Of a DNA stretch of 64,000 nt, positions 18,964 to 27,487 are shown piece after piece (the first letter of the stretch is position 1; each line of letters opens with the position of its first letter). The notes under the pieces were generated by a model. It saw nothing but the letters and a program-made list of their open reading frames with translations. It was not told the DNA's origin and searched no databases. The translations under genes and the position numbers were made by a program. Source of the DNA: Clostridium ljungdahlii (lineage in GTDB: Bacteria > Bacillota > Clostridia > Clostridiales > Clostridiaceae); the NCBI RefSeq assembly GCF_001636845.1, contig NZ_LITT01000046.1:62001-126000 (forward strand), written 5' to 3'.

Positions 18964-20640
18964 TTACTCTTCTACTAGATCCGATATAGCTGCTCCTGGA
19001 GGTACAATAGGAAATACCTTTTCTTTCCTATCTATATCACATTCTATAATTACAGGTTCATCTAAGTCAAGAGCTTCCTTTAAGCATTTCTCTACCTGGC
19101 TATTGTCTTCTATCTTAAACGTCTTTATACCATACGCTTCTCCAAGTTTCATGAAATCAACATCTGGTCCAAGTTCTGTATTTGAAAACCTCTTGCCATA
19201 GAACATATCCTGCCATTGATACACCATTCCTAATGCACGATTATTTAAAAGCAATTGTACAATAGGAAGTTTATATTTGGCAACAGTAGCAAGCTCTATA
19301 GAATTCATTTTAAAACTTCCATCTCCTGCTACATTTATTACCTTTTTACCTGGATTACCCATAGATGCTCCTATAGAAGCTCCAAGTCCGAAGCCCATAG
19401 TTCCAAGTCCACCTGAAGATACAAATGTTCTTGGCATTAAGAATTTAAAATATTGTGCAGTCCAGATTTGATTTTGGCCAACTTCTGTAGTAACTATGCA
19501 GTCTCCTCCTGTAAGATTATACAAGGTATCCATTATAAACTTAGGACTTAATTTACATTCTTTAAAAGGTTCACACTGTTCACTTTTCCACTGTTTTATT
19601 TTCTCCATCCAATCTCTGTGGTCAGCCTTTTTTAACTTGCAATTAAGCTTTTGAAGTACCTCTTTCACATCTCCCTTTATTGCCACATCTATATCCACGT
19701 TTTTGCCAAATTCCTTAGGGTCAATGTCTATGTGTATTATTCTTGCTTTTGGAGCAAAGGCACTTACCTTGCTTATAACCCTATCACTAAACCTAGCTCC
19801 TATAGCTATTAATAAATCACAATTACTTACTGCATAATTTGAACAGCGGCTTCCATGCATTCCAACCATACCCATATAATATTCATTGTCTCCCGGGAAA
19901 GCTCCTATTCCCATAAGTGAACACGTAATTGGTGAATCTATTTTTTCTACAAGTTCCATCAATTCATTTTGAGCTCCTGATGTGACAGTTCCTCCACCTG
20001 AATAAATTACAGGTCTCTCACTCCTATTTATCATATCTATTGCCTTATTTAAATTATTTCCATACTCATCTAAATTAAAATATTTCTTTTCTTTAATTTC
20101 AGAAAGCTTGCTTCTAGAAGGCTCATATTCTACTTCAGCTGATTGTATGTCTTTAGGTATATCTACCACTACAGGTCCTGGCCTTCCGCTAGCTGCAATT
20201 TGAAATGCCTCTCTTACAGTATCAGCTAAATCCTCTACCTTCTCTACAATACAACTTTTCTTAGTTATGGAGGTAGTAATGTCTTTAATATTTACTTCTT
20301 GAAAGGAATCCTTTCCAAGAAGACTTCTCGCAACCTGTCCTGTAAATACTACGATAGGTACAGAATCCATATAAGCTGTAGCAATTGCTGTAACCGTATT
20401 AGTAGCTCCCGGTCCTGATGTTGCAATTACAACTCCTACCTTTCCTGTTGATCTTGCATATCCATCTGCAGCATGAGCAGCCCCTTGTTCATGTGAAGTA
20501 GATATGTGAGTTATTTTACCCTTAGCAGCATATAGTGCATCATAAATAGGTAAAACAGCCCCTCCCGGATATCCAAATACAGTATCTACACCTTGCTCCA
20601 TCATACATTTTAATAGTACTTCAGCACCTTTTATTTTCAT
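18964..20640 (-). CDS. ilvB: Acetolactate synthase large subunit
   Basis: ThDP enzyme of branched-chain amino acid synthesis (2 pyruvate to acetolactate). Motifs: VFGYPGGAVLPIYDAL, SHEQGAAHAADGYARSTGKVG with the catalytic Glu, and the ThDP-Mg motif GDGSFKMNSIELATVAKYKLPIVQLLLNN. Length 558 is normal. No small subunit (ilvN) is adjacent in the window, so it may be a stand-alone anabolic or catabolic-type enzyme. A T-box leader precedes it, which supports an anabolic role. Confidence 0.96.
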   Translation of the reverse strand: MKIKGAEVLLKCMMEQGVDTVFGYPGGAVLPIYDALYAAKGKITHISTSHEQGAAHAADGYARSTGKVGVVIATSGPGATNTVTAIATAYMDSVPIVVFTGQVARSLLGKDSFQEVNIKDITTSITKKSCIVEKVEDLADTVREAFQIAASGRPGPVVVDIPKDIQSAEVEYEPSRSKLSEIKEKKYFNLDEYGNNLNKAIDMINRSERPVIYSGGGTVTSGAQNELMELVEKIDSPITCSLMGIGAFPGDNEYYMGMVGMHGSRCSNYAVSNCDLLIAIGARFSDRVISKVSAFAPKARIIHIDIDPKEFGKNVDIDVAIKGDVKEVLQKLNCKLKKADHRDWMEKIKQWKSEQCEPFKECKLSPKFIMDTLYNLTGGDCIVTTEVGQNQIWTAQYFKFLMPRTFVSSGGLGTMGFGLGASIGASMGNPGKKVINVAGDGSFKMNSIELATVAKYKLPIVQLLLNNRALGMVYQWQDMFYGKRFSNTELGPDVDFMKLGEAYGIKTFKIEDNSQVEKCLKEALDLDEPVIIECDIDRKEKVFPIVPPGAAISDLVEE

Positions 20641-20821
20641 ATCTAAGTCCCCCTTTTATTTATATATTGATCAATTATTTTATCAAAAATATAATAATTT
20701 ATACTTAGTTAGATTAAGAAACAAATTGTTTGTTATTTTTTTCACATACTTATTTATTCTTTTTTTACACTTATTTACTTGCTTAAGCTAAAATTGCACC
20801 TTTTATATTATATTTATATAA

Positions 20822-21060
20822 TATAAAAGACCAAACTTCTACCCTCTGGGGCGAGAAGTTTGGTCCGCGGTACCACCCAATTTTTTACTTAATTCAATTA
20901 ACGACTTTGCCGGTATAACTTACTTATATTTCAGTTAAACAACTCCAGGGTGATTTTCACTAGCTAATAATTTATGAGCTTTCACCTAACCTCATTCTCT
21001 TTGAAATCCTTCACTAATTACTCTTCCCTATCCTAATTTTTACTATTTAATTTTCAATTT
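20822..21060 (-). promoter_or_regulatory. T-box leader of ilvB, predicted specifier ATC (Ile)
   Basis: The invariant T-box sequence GGGTGGTACCGCG lies at 20866-20878 (minus strand). It is followed by a strong terminator with CCAAACTTCT and AGAAGTTTGG arms (about 20831-20863) and a T-rich tract. In Stem I the context GAAA-ATC-ACC places ATC at 20952-20954 as the specifier, indicating sensing of uncharged tRNA-Ile. Antitermination raises ilvB when isoleucine is short. Confidence 0.93.
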
Positions 21061-21091
21061 AATTACACTTTCACATTTAGTATATATTTCA

Positions 21092-21120
21092 ATAATACTA
21101 TTTTATTTTTTAAATGTCAA
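21092..21120 (-). promoter_or_regulatory. Promoter of the ilvB T-box transcript
   Basis: TTGACA (21115-21120) and TATTAT (21092-21097) with 17-bp spacing on the minus strand, just upstream of the leader. Confidence 0.7.
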
Positions 21121-21183
21121 TAACTTTTCTAAATTTTTAGAAAATAAATTCAAAAATATATGTGAATCCCTAAGCTGCTAAAA

Positions 21184-21214
21184 AATCAGGCCATGCTACA
21201 TAAACATGGTCTGA
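21184..21214 (-). terminator. Terminator after the first APC permease
   Basis: ATCAGGCCATG / CATGGTCTGAT hairpin just downstream of the stop at 21225. The T-run is modest. Confidence 0.65.
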
Positions 21215-21224
21215 TAAACAGAAT

Positions 21225-22643
21225 TTATTTTGCTGCATCTTGTGTACTTGCAAAATCTTCATCGTTCATAACACTATGACTATTCCCATATACAAAGTAT
21301 ATTATAAGTCCAATAACAAGCCATACTGCGAATCTCACCAAAGTTACCTTTTGCAGATTGATTATTAAGAAGGCACAAGCTATCATAGCAAAAATAGGTG
21401 TAACCGGTGAAAATGGAACTTTAAATGATCTAGGTCTATCTGGTTCTCTTTTTCTTAAAACTATAACTGATGCAGATACTATTATAAATGCTGCTAGTGT
21501 ACCTATATTAGTTAGTTCTGAAACAACACTTATTGGTGTAAATCCAGCTATTATCATAGTTATAATACCAACAAGTAAAGTACTTTTTACAGGTGTATGG
21601 AATCTTTGATTAACCTGTCCAAATATTCTAGGTAAAAGTCCATCCCTTGACATTGCAAACAATACACGAGTTTGACCAAATAACATAACAATTAAAACTG
21701 AAGTCAATCCACAAATTGCACCAACTGAAACTAAAGCTGATCCCCAATTTATTCCTACTTGCTGAAGTGCAAAAGCTACTGGAGCTGCTGTATCTTTAAA
21801 TTTCAGATATGGAACCATTCCTGTTAATATAGCTGATACTGCGATATATAATACAGTACAAATTATCAAAGATGCTATAATTCCTCTAGGTAAATCCTTC
21901 TTTGGATCCTTTACTTCTTCTGCTGCAGTGGAAACTGCATCAAATCCTATATAAGCAAAAAATATTACTGATGCCCCTGAGAAAACTCCCTTCCATCCAT
22001 AAGGCATAAATGGATGCCAATTTGCAGGATGAACATGTCTAACACCTAATACTATAAATAAAAGTACTACTGCTAACTTTATAGCAACTATTATATTATT
22101 TGTAGCTGCACTTTGTTTTACACCTGCTACCAATATGCCTGTTATTACTACAAGTATAGCTACTGCTGGTAAGTTTATTAGTCCTCCTTCAAAAGGTGCT
22201 TTTGTAATAATATTGGGAAGTTTTATACCCAAATCCCCTAAAATACTAACAAAATATCCACTCCATCCAATTGCAACTGTACCAACTGAAAAAGCATACT
22301 CAAGAATTAAGTCCCATCCTATGATCCATGCCCAAAATTCTCCAAGTGCCGCATAACCATAAGTGTATGCACTTCCTGCTACAGGAACCATCGCTGCTAT
22401 CTCTGCATAGCAAAGTGCTGCAAACCCACAAGCAAGTCCTGCTATAATAAATGAAATTACAAGTGCTGGTCCAGAATATTTTGCTGCTGCTATTCCTGTC
22501 AGTACAAATATCCCTGTACCTACTATTGCCCCTATACCTAACATAGTAAGCTCGAAAGCTCCCAATGATTTCTCTAAGGAATTCTTTCCCTTAGTCTCTG
22601 CCAAAAGACTTTCGATGGGTTTTGTTCTAAAAATATTTTTCAT
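21225..22643 (-). CDS. APC superfamily amino acid permease (CAT/YfnA type), copy 1
   Basis: A 472-residue transporter with twelve hydrophobic segments. The first helix carries GIGAIVGTGIFVLTGIAAAKYSG, the unwound TM1 motif of amino acid/cation symporters, and TM6 has FFAYIGFDAVSTAAEEVKDPKKDLPRGI. It most resembles cationic or neutral amino acid permeases of the YfnA/CAT group. The tandem paralogue at 23113-24525 is nearly identical along its length. Each gene has its own 5' region and terminator. Substrate not determinable. Confidence 0.92.
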   Translation of the reverse strand: MKNIFRTKPIESLLAETKGKNSLEKSLGAFELTMLGIGAIVGTGIFVLTGIAAAKYSGPALVISFIIAGLACGFAALCYAEIAAMVPVAGSAYTYGYAALGEFWAWIIGWDLILEYAFSVGTVAIGWSGYFVSILGDLGIKLPNIITKAPFEGGLINLPAVAILVVITGILVAGVKQSAATNNIIVAIKLAVVLLFIVLGVRHVHPANWHPFMPYGWKGVFSGASVIFFAYIGFDAVSTAAEEVKDPKKDLPRGIIASLIICTVLYIAVSAILTGMVPYLKFKDTAAPVAFALQQVGINWGSALVSVGAICGLTSVLIVMLFGQTRVLFAMSRDGLLPRIFGQVNQRFHTPVKSTLLVGIITMIIAGFTPISVVSELTNIGTLAAFIIVSASVIVLRKREPDRPRSFKVPFSPVTPIFAMIACAFLIINLQKVTLVRFAVWLVIGLIIYFVYGNSHSVMNDEDFASTQDAAK

Positions 22644-23027
22644 ACGTCAATTGCCCCCCTAAATTTAACTGAAAAACAATACTGCAATTTTATAATGCCA
22701 TGCCAGTATTATTTCTAAAAATGAATTTATTATTAATAATACCACCATTTTTTATACAATTCAATATAATTTTATGATTTTTTTATATATTTTTTTAATG
22801 TTTAATAATTTTAGTGGGTGTATATTTATAATTGTTTAATATACATATATGCATTGAAATGTATACTTTTTATTTATTCAATTATGCAAAATGCACTGAT
22901 TATACAATTTATTTACGAATTGTATTTATCTGAATATTTAAAAAATAAATTAATTTTATACTGTTCTATACAGTATGTGAATTTTTTATGTTCATTATTA
23001 GTTGTATATTGTTTTCATAATAACAGT

Positions 23028-23093
23028 AAAAAAACTAGGTATAGTAAATTTACTATACCTAGTTTTTTAGGTGGAGCTAAACTCCACCTAATA
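23028..23093 (-). terminator. Two consecutive hairpins after the second APC permease
   Basis: AAAAAACTAGGTATAGTAAA with its complement, then TTAGGTGGAG / CTCCACCTAA. Both lie just downstream of the stop at 23113; the second has a T-rich flank on the minus strand. Confidence 0.75.
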
Positions 23094-23112
23094 TTAAATT
23101 TTATATGTTTCT

Positions 23113-24525
23113 TTATATAGCGCTTTCATCAATTGAATCGTCTCCATTTACAGCGCTGTGTTTATACCCATATACAAAGTATAATACAAGTCCTATAACA
23201 AGCCATACTGCAAATCTTACCAAAGTTATCTTTTGCAGATTATATATCAAGAAAGCACAAGCTGCCATGGAAAGAATAGGTGTAACCGGTGAAAATGGAA
23301 CTTTAAATGATCTAGGTCTATCCGGTTCTCTTTTTCTTAAAACTATAACTGATGCAGACACTATTATAAATGCTGCTAGTGTACCTACGTTAGTCAATTC
23401 AGAAACAACGCCTATTGGTGTAAATCCAGCTACAATCATAGTTATAACGCCAACAAGTAAAGTACTTTTTACAGGTGTATGAAACTTTTGATCAACGTGT
23501 CCAAATACTCTAGGTAAAAGCCCATCCCTTGACATTGCAAATAATATACGAGTTTGACCAAACATCATAACAATTAAAACTGAAGTCAATCCACAAATTG
23601 CACCAACTGAGACTAAAGCTGAACCCCAATTTATTCCTACCTGCTGAAGTGCAAAAGCTACTGGAGCTGCTGTTTCTTTAAATTTCAGATATGGAACCAT
23701 TCCTGTTAATATAGCTGATACTACAATATATAACACAGTACATATTATTAAAGATGCTATAATTCCTCTAGGCAAATCCTTCTGTGGATTTCTTACTTCT
23801 TCTGCTGCAGTGGAAACTGCATCAAATCCTATATAAGCAAAGAATATTACTGATGCTCCTGAGAAAACTCCTTTCCATCCATAAGGCATAAATGGATGCC
23901 AATTTGCAGTATTAACATGGCTAACACCTAATACTATGAATAAAAGTACTACTGCTAACTTTATAGCTACTATTATGTTATTTGTAGTTGCACTTTGTTT
24001 TACACCTGCTACCAATATACCTGTTATTACTACAAGTATAGCTACTGCAGGTAAGTTTATTAGTCCGCCTTCAAAAGGTGCTTTTGTAATAGCTGTCGGA
24101 AGTTTTAGTCCCAAATCAGCTACGATAGTAGTAAAGTAACCACTCCATCCAATTGCAACTGTGCCAATTGCAAAAGCATATTCAAGAATTAAGTCCCAGC
24201 CTATAATCCAGGCCCAAAATTCTCCAAGTGCCGCATAACCATAAGTGTATGCGCTTCCCGCTACAGGAACCATAGCTGCTATCTCTGCATAGCAAAGTGC
24301 TGCAAATCCGCAAGCAAGTCCTGCTATAATAAATGAAATTACGAGTGCTGGTCCAGAATAATTTGCCGCTGCTATTCCTGTTAATACAAATATACCCGTA
24401 CCTATAATTGCGCCTATGCCTAGCATAGTAAGTTCAAAAGAACCTAATACTTTGGACAAACCATCCTTTCCTTTAGTCTCTGCTAAAAGACTTTCAATAG
24501 GTTTGGTCCTAAAAATATTTTTCAT
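23113..24525 (-). CDS. APC superfamily amino acid permease, copy 2 (tandem duplicate)
   Basis: A 470-residue protein differing from the copy at 21225-22643 at only scattered positions, mainly at the C-terminal tail, in the KNSLEKSLG/KDGLSKVLG segment and around the third loop. Same GTGIFVLTGIAA and DAVSTAAEEVRNPQKDLPRG signatures. The near-identical bodies indicate a recent duplication or ongoing gene conversion. The intergenic regions differ, which allows separate control. Confidence 0.92.
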   Translation of the reverse strand: MKNIFRTKPIESLLAETKGKDGLSKVLGSFELTMLGIGAIIGTGIFVLTGIAAANYSGPALVISFIIAGLACGFAALCYAEIAAMVPVAGSAYTYGYAALGEFWAWIIGWDLILEYAFAIGTVAIGWSGYFTTIVADLGLKLPTAITKAPFEGGLINLPAVAILVVITGILVAGVKQSATTNNIIVAIKLAVVLLFIVLGVSHVNTANWHPFMPYGWKGVFSGASVIFFAYIGFDAVSTAAEEVRNPQKDLPRGIIASLIICTVLYIVVSAILTGMVPYLKFKETAAPVAFALQQVGINWGSALVSVGAICGLTSVLIVMMFGQTRILFAMSRDGLLPRVFGHVDQKFHTPVKSTLLVGVITMIVAGFTPIGVVSELTNVGTLAAFIIVSASVIVLRKREPDRPRSFKVPFSPVTPILSMAACAFLIYNLQKITLVRFAVWLVIGLVLYFVYGYKHSAVNGDDSIDESAI

Positions 24526-24884
24526 ACAGTATTTCCCCCTTGTAAATAAAATGAATAATGAATTATTTTTAAAATGAATATTTTATTAATCATATCATCA
24601 TTTTTTGTATAATTCAATATTATTGAATAAAATTATAATAAAAAATAATGGGTATTTTTTATTATATTGTGAAATAATCCTTATATTTTTATACTTATTA
24701 AAAAATATACTTATATTTTTTGAATTGTAAATTTTTGTTTTATTCAATAATTTCTCTGTTATCTATTATATAATTTCTCATTTTAATTCAACTTATACAT
24801 GAAAATCTCTTACCCATTAATTCATAAAGTGTAATAAAAATTAATAGTTATAGATGATTTTCCTCCCTTAAAACTATAGGACTT

Positions 24885-25220
24885 AACTTTCACAGTTTAA
24901 AAACTTTGTAAAGCAATATTTTCAAGAGGACAATTGATAGAGGATAGTAAAGGAGGATTTTAAAAGAAACTCATGTTCTTTTTGCTTCTCTTTGATACTT
25001 TCTAAGTAAGCAATTATCTTAAAATAATAGATTTTAGATACCTGCTTAAGCGATGTTTTGCATTAGCAAAACAAGCTTAAAAAAATAAATTAGTTTTCTG
25101 ACATAAGGAAGAAAACTTACCTTCACTGTCCTATGTCCTCTGTCAATTGTCCTCTAAAAAGTTGTGTCGCAATTTTTTATATTAAGTCAAAATTTTATAT
25201 GCGTGAAAGTTGAGTATAAG
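24885..25220. repeat. Dispersed long-hairpin element (GAGGACA-arm type)
   Basis: Ends resemble AACTTTCAC...TTTAAAAACTTTGTAAAGCAA. The arms are AGAGGACAATTGATAGAGGA on the left and an inverted TCCTCTGTCAATTGTCCTCT on the right; the core includes GTTTTCTGACATAAGGAAGA and an AGCTTG stem. It is related to copies at 10165, 29880, 48068 and 56695. The rest of the gap 24526-25490 is AT-rich DNA in which I see no gene. Confidence 0.7.
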
Positions 25221-25490
25221 TAATTTAAAATATAGTTTTAAACTAGAAACTATATTTTAAATATGCAAGTTAAAGTCCATCATATTCCTTATTGGAACCA
25301 TAATTGGACTTTTAATGCTCATTATAATCAGTCGAAAGTGTTATTTTATATACTATTGTCTATCACAAATTGGATACATTATATTTTTGGTAAAAAAAAT
25401 ATGAATAATTTCATATTTTTGCTTGCAATTAACCTTATATTTTAATATAATATAGTTATGAAATTTAGATATTAATGTGAGGTGAGGCAA

Positions 25491-26165
25491 ATGAATATAA
25501 TTTCTAATTTTAAGTTTCAATTAAATAAAGATAGGGTTATAAAGATGGTGCAGTCTTATGGTAAAATGCCTCAATATAATGAACTAGATAAGATGTACAA
25601 AAATTTACTACCTATACTAAAAGATCATTCAAATCCACTGGGAATTTTTAAAATGGAAGAAAAAGATGAAAGTATTAATTTAAATATGTTATCTAAATGC
25701 AAGTTTACAATATATTGTCTAATAACTTTAGGAGAAAAATGTACTAATAAAATAAATGAAATGTTTGAAAGTGGCAACTTTTATGAAGCCTTGCTACTAG
25801 ATTCCATGTCTAGTAATTACCTATTCAACATGAGCTCTCAACTACATCATATTATATGCAGCAAAGCTTCTAAGATAAATTTAGGTATTACTCATAAAGT
25901 ATCTCCTGGCGATGGAGAAATAGAATTAGAGTATCAAAATAATATTTTAAGCAAACTGAAAGATGCTGAATTTCACAATGTTAAAATGGTAAATAATTGC
26001 GTATATCCTCATAAATCCTTAACTTACGTTTATGGAGCCGACGCAAGCATATCTGTAAATGGAGATGACCACTGCTGTTCAAGGTGCAGCAATATATTTT
26101 GCAGTATGCGTCACATAGAAAAGGAAAATAATTATGCTGTAGAAAAGGCTATTAATTGTGCTTAA
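25491..26165 (+). CDS. Methionine synthase activation-domain-like protein
   Basis: A 224-residue stand-alone protein. The segment ITHKVSPGDGEIELEYQNNILSKL resembles the SAM-binding ISPGYG...LE motif of the cobalamin-dependent methionine synthase (MetH) reactivation domain. The C-terminal DHCCSRCSNIFCSMRH adds a Cys cluster seen in acetogen and clostridial versions. The ATG at 25491 follows GAGGTGAGG; a GTG at 25482 lies within that site. The role may be reductive reactivation of a corrinoid enzyme. Family call is by recall, moderate. Confidence 0.6.
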   Translation: MNIISNFKFQLNKDRVIKMVQSYGKMPQYNELDKMYKNLLPILKDHSNPLGIFKMEEKDESINLNMLSKCKFTIYCLITLGEKCTNKINEMFESGNFYEALLLDSMSSNYLFNMSSQLHHIICSKASKINLGITHKVSPGDGEIELEYQNNILSKLKDAEFHNVKMVNNCVYPHKSLTYVYGADASISVNGDDHCCSRCSNIFCSMRHIEKENNYAVEKAINCA

Positions 26166-26184
26166 TTAAGTTATTACTATAACA

Positions 26185-26241
26185 TGCATTAAAAATGGCA
26201 TGGCATATTTTAATAAAATGTACAATACCATTTTTAATGCA
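26185..26241. terminator. Bidirectional terminator between converging genes
   Basis: TGCATTAAAAATGG and CCATTTTTAATGCA arms flank an AT-rich loop between the genes ending at 26165 (+) and 26254 (-). Confidence 0.75.
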
Positions 26242-26253
26242 ATTTACTCAATA

Positions 26254-27429
26254 TCATTTAGCTAAATTTAATATTTTTACAATATCATCTTTATTTAGTT
26301 TTACAAATTGTCCTACAGTTTTAGTCCCATTATCCGTGCACTTATTAGCCATTTCTTCAATTTTATCTTCTCCTATACTTCCTTCTTTTAAAGTTACAGG
26401 TAACCCCATGCTCTTGAAAAATACTGTCATTCTCCTTATGCCTTCAAGTACAATATCTTCACAGGAACTATAAGATAAATCTACATCCCATACCCTTACT
26501 GCAAATTGTACAAATCTATTAATATCATGTTTATATACATATTTCATCCATGCAGGAAATACAATTGCAAGTCCTGCTCCATGTGCAATATCTGTTTCCC
26601 CGCTCAATTCATGTTCAATTTTGTGAGAAGCCCAATCACCTATTCTACCTGTACTAAGCACATCATTATGAGCTATAGTACCAGTCCACATAATTTCTGC
26701 CCTAGCATCATAATTTTTAGGATCTTTTAAGACTATTGGGGCATTATTTATAACATTTCTAAGTGAAGCTTCGCAAAGCCTATCAGTTAAATCTACATGT
26801 TTCACATTTGTAAAATATCTTTCCATTATATGTGCCATAATGTCACAAGCACCACAAGCAGTTTGATACTCTGGCAGTGTAAAAGTAAGTTCAGGATTCA
26901 TAATTGAAAAAGCAGGTCTTATAAGTACCGTATTTAATCCTTTTTTAAACCAACCATCTTCATTCATAATAACAGAACTATTGCTAGATTCTGTACCTGT
27001 AGCAGGTAATGTTATTACAACTCCTACAGGAAGAGCCTCTTTTACTTCAGCTTTTCCCGTATAAAAATCCCATACATCTCCTTTGTAAGGTACTCCTACA
27101 GCAATAGCTTTAGCCGTATCTGCTGAACTCCCTCCTCCTACAGATAGTATAAATTTTATATTATTTTCTCTGCATAGTCTTATACCTTCTTTAACAGGTC
27201 CTAATCTTGGATTAGGTTTAATTCCTGGAAGTTCTATAAATTCAATGCCATTTTCTTTTAAGGACTTTATAACTCTATCATAGAGACCAGATCTTTTTAT
27301 GCTTCCTCCCCCATAACAAAAAAGTATTTTATCTGACTTTGAATATTCCTTTACTTTACTTCCTACAAGATTTTCGGTATCCTTACCAAAAATAATTTCT
27401 GTAGCATTTTTAAAAATAAAGTTTTCCAT
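26254..27429 (-). CDS. Iron-containing alcohol dehydrogenase (butanol-dehydrogenase type)
   Basis: NAD(P)H-dependent interconversion of aldehydes and alcohols. The ATG at 27429 yields MENFIFKNATEIIFGK, typical of BdhA/YqhD. Motifs: the nucleotide-binding SVGGGSSADTAKAIA, then metal ligands in GACDIMAHIME, the HKIEHELSG motif and DIAHGAGLAI. Length 391 is normal for the family. In an acetogen such enzymes serve ethanol or butanol formation or redox balancing. It is monocistronic, downstream of topB. Confidence 0.94.
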   Translation of the reverse strand: MENFIFKNATEIIFGKDTENLVGSKVKEYSKSDKILFCYGGGSIKRSGLYDRVIKSLKENGIEFIELPGIKPNPRLGPVKEGIRLCRENNIKFILSVGGGSSADTAKAIAVGVPYKGDVWDFYTGKAEVKEALPVGVVITLPATGTESSNSSVIMNEDGWFKKGLNTVLIRPAFSIMNPELTFTLPEYQTACGACDIMAHIMERYFTNVKHVDLTDRLCEASLRNVINNAPIVLKDPKNYDARAEIMWTGTIAHNDVLSTGRIGDWASHKIEHELSGETDIAHGAGLAIVFPAWMKYVYKHDINRFVQFAVRVWDVDLSYSSCEDIVLEGIRRMTVFFKSMGLPVTLKEGSIGEDKIEEMANKCTDNGTKTVGQFVKLNKDDIVKILNLAK

Positions 27430-27487
27430 AATAACATCCCTCACTTATTAATTTTTCTGATTATGCTAAACAATAAAATAGCCTTTA

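Noticed and set aside
22818-23120. 100-residue frame on the plus strand between the two permease genes
   Set aside because: AT-rich intergenic composition, crosses the terminator hairpins at 23028-23093, no ribosome site.
25263-25445. 60-residue frame upstream of the MetH-activation-like gene
   Set aside because: No ribosome site, low-complexity AT-rich composition.
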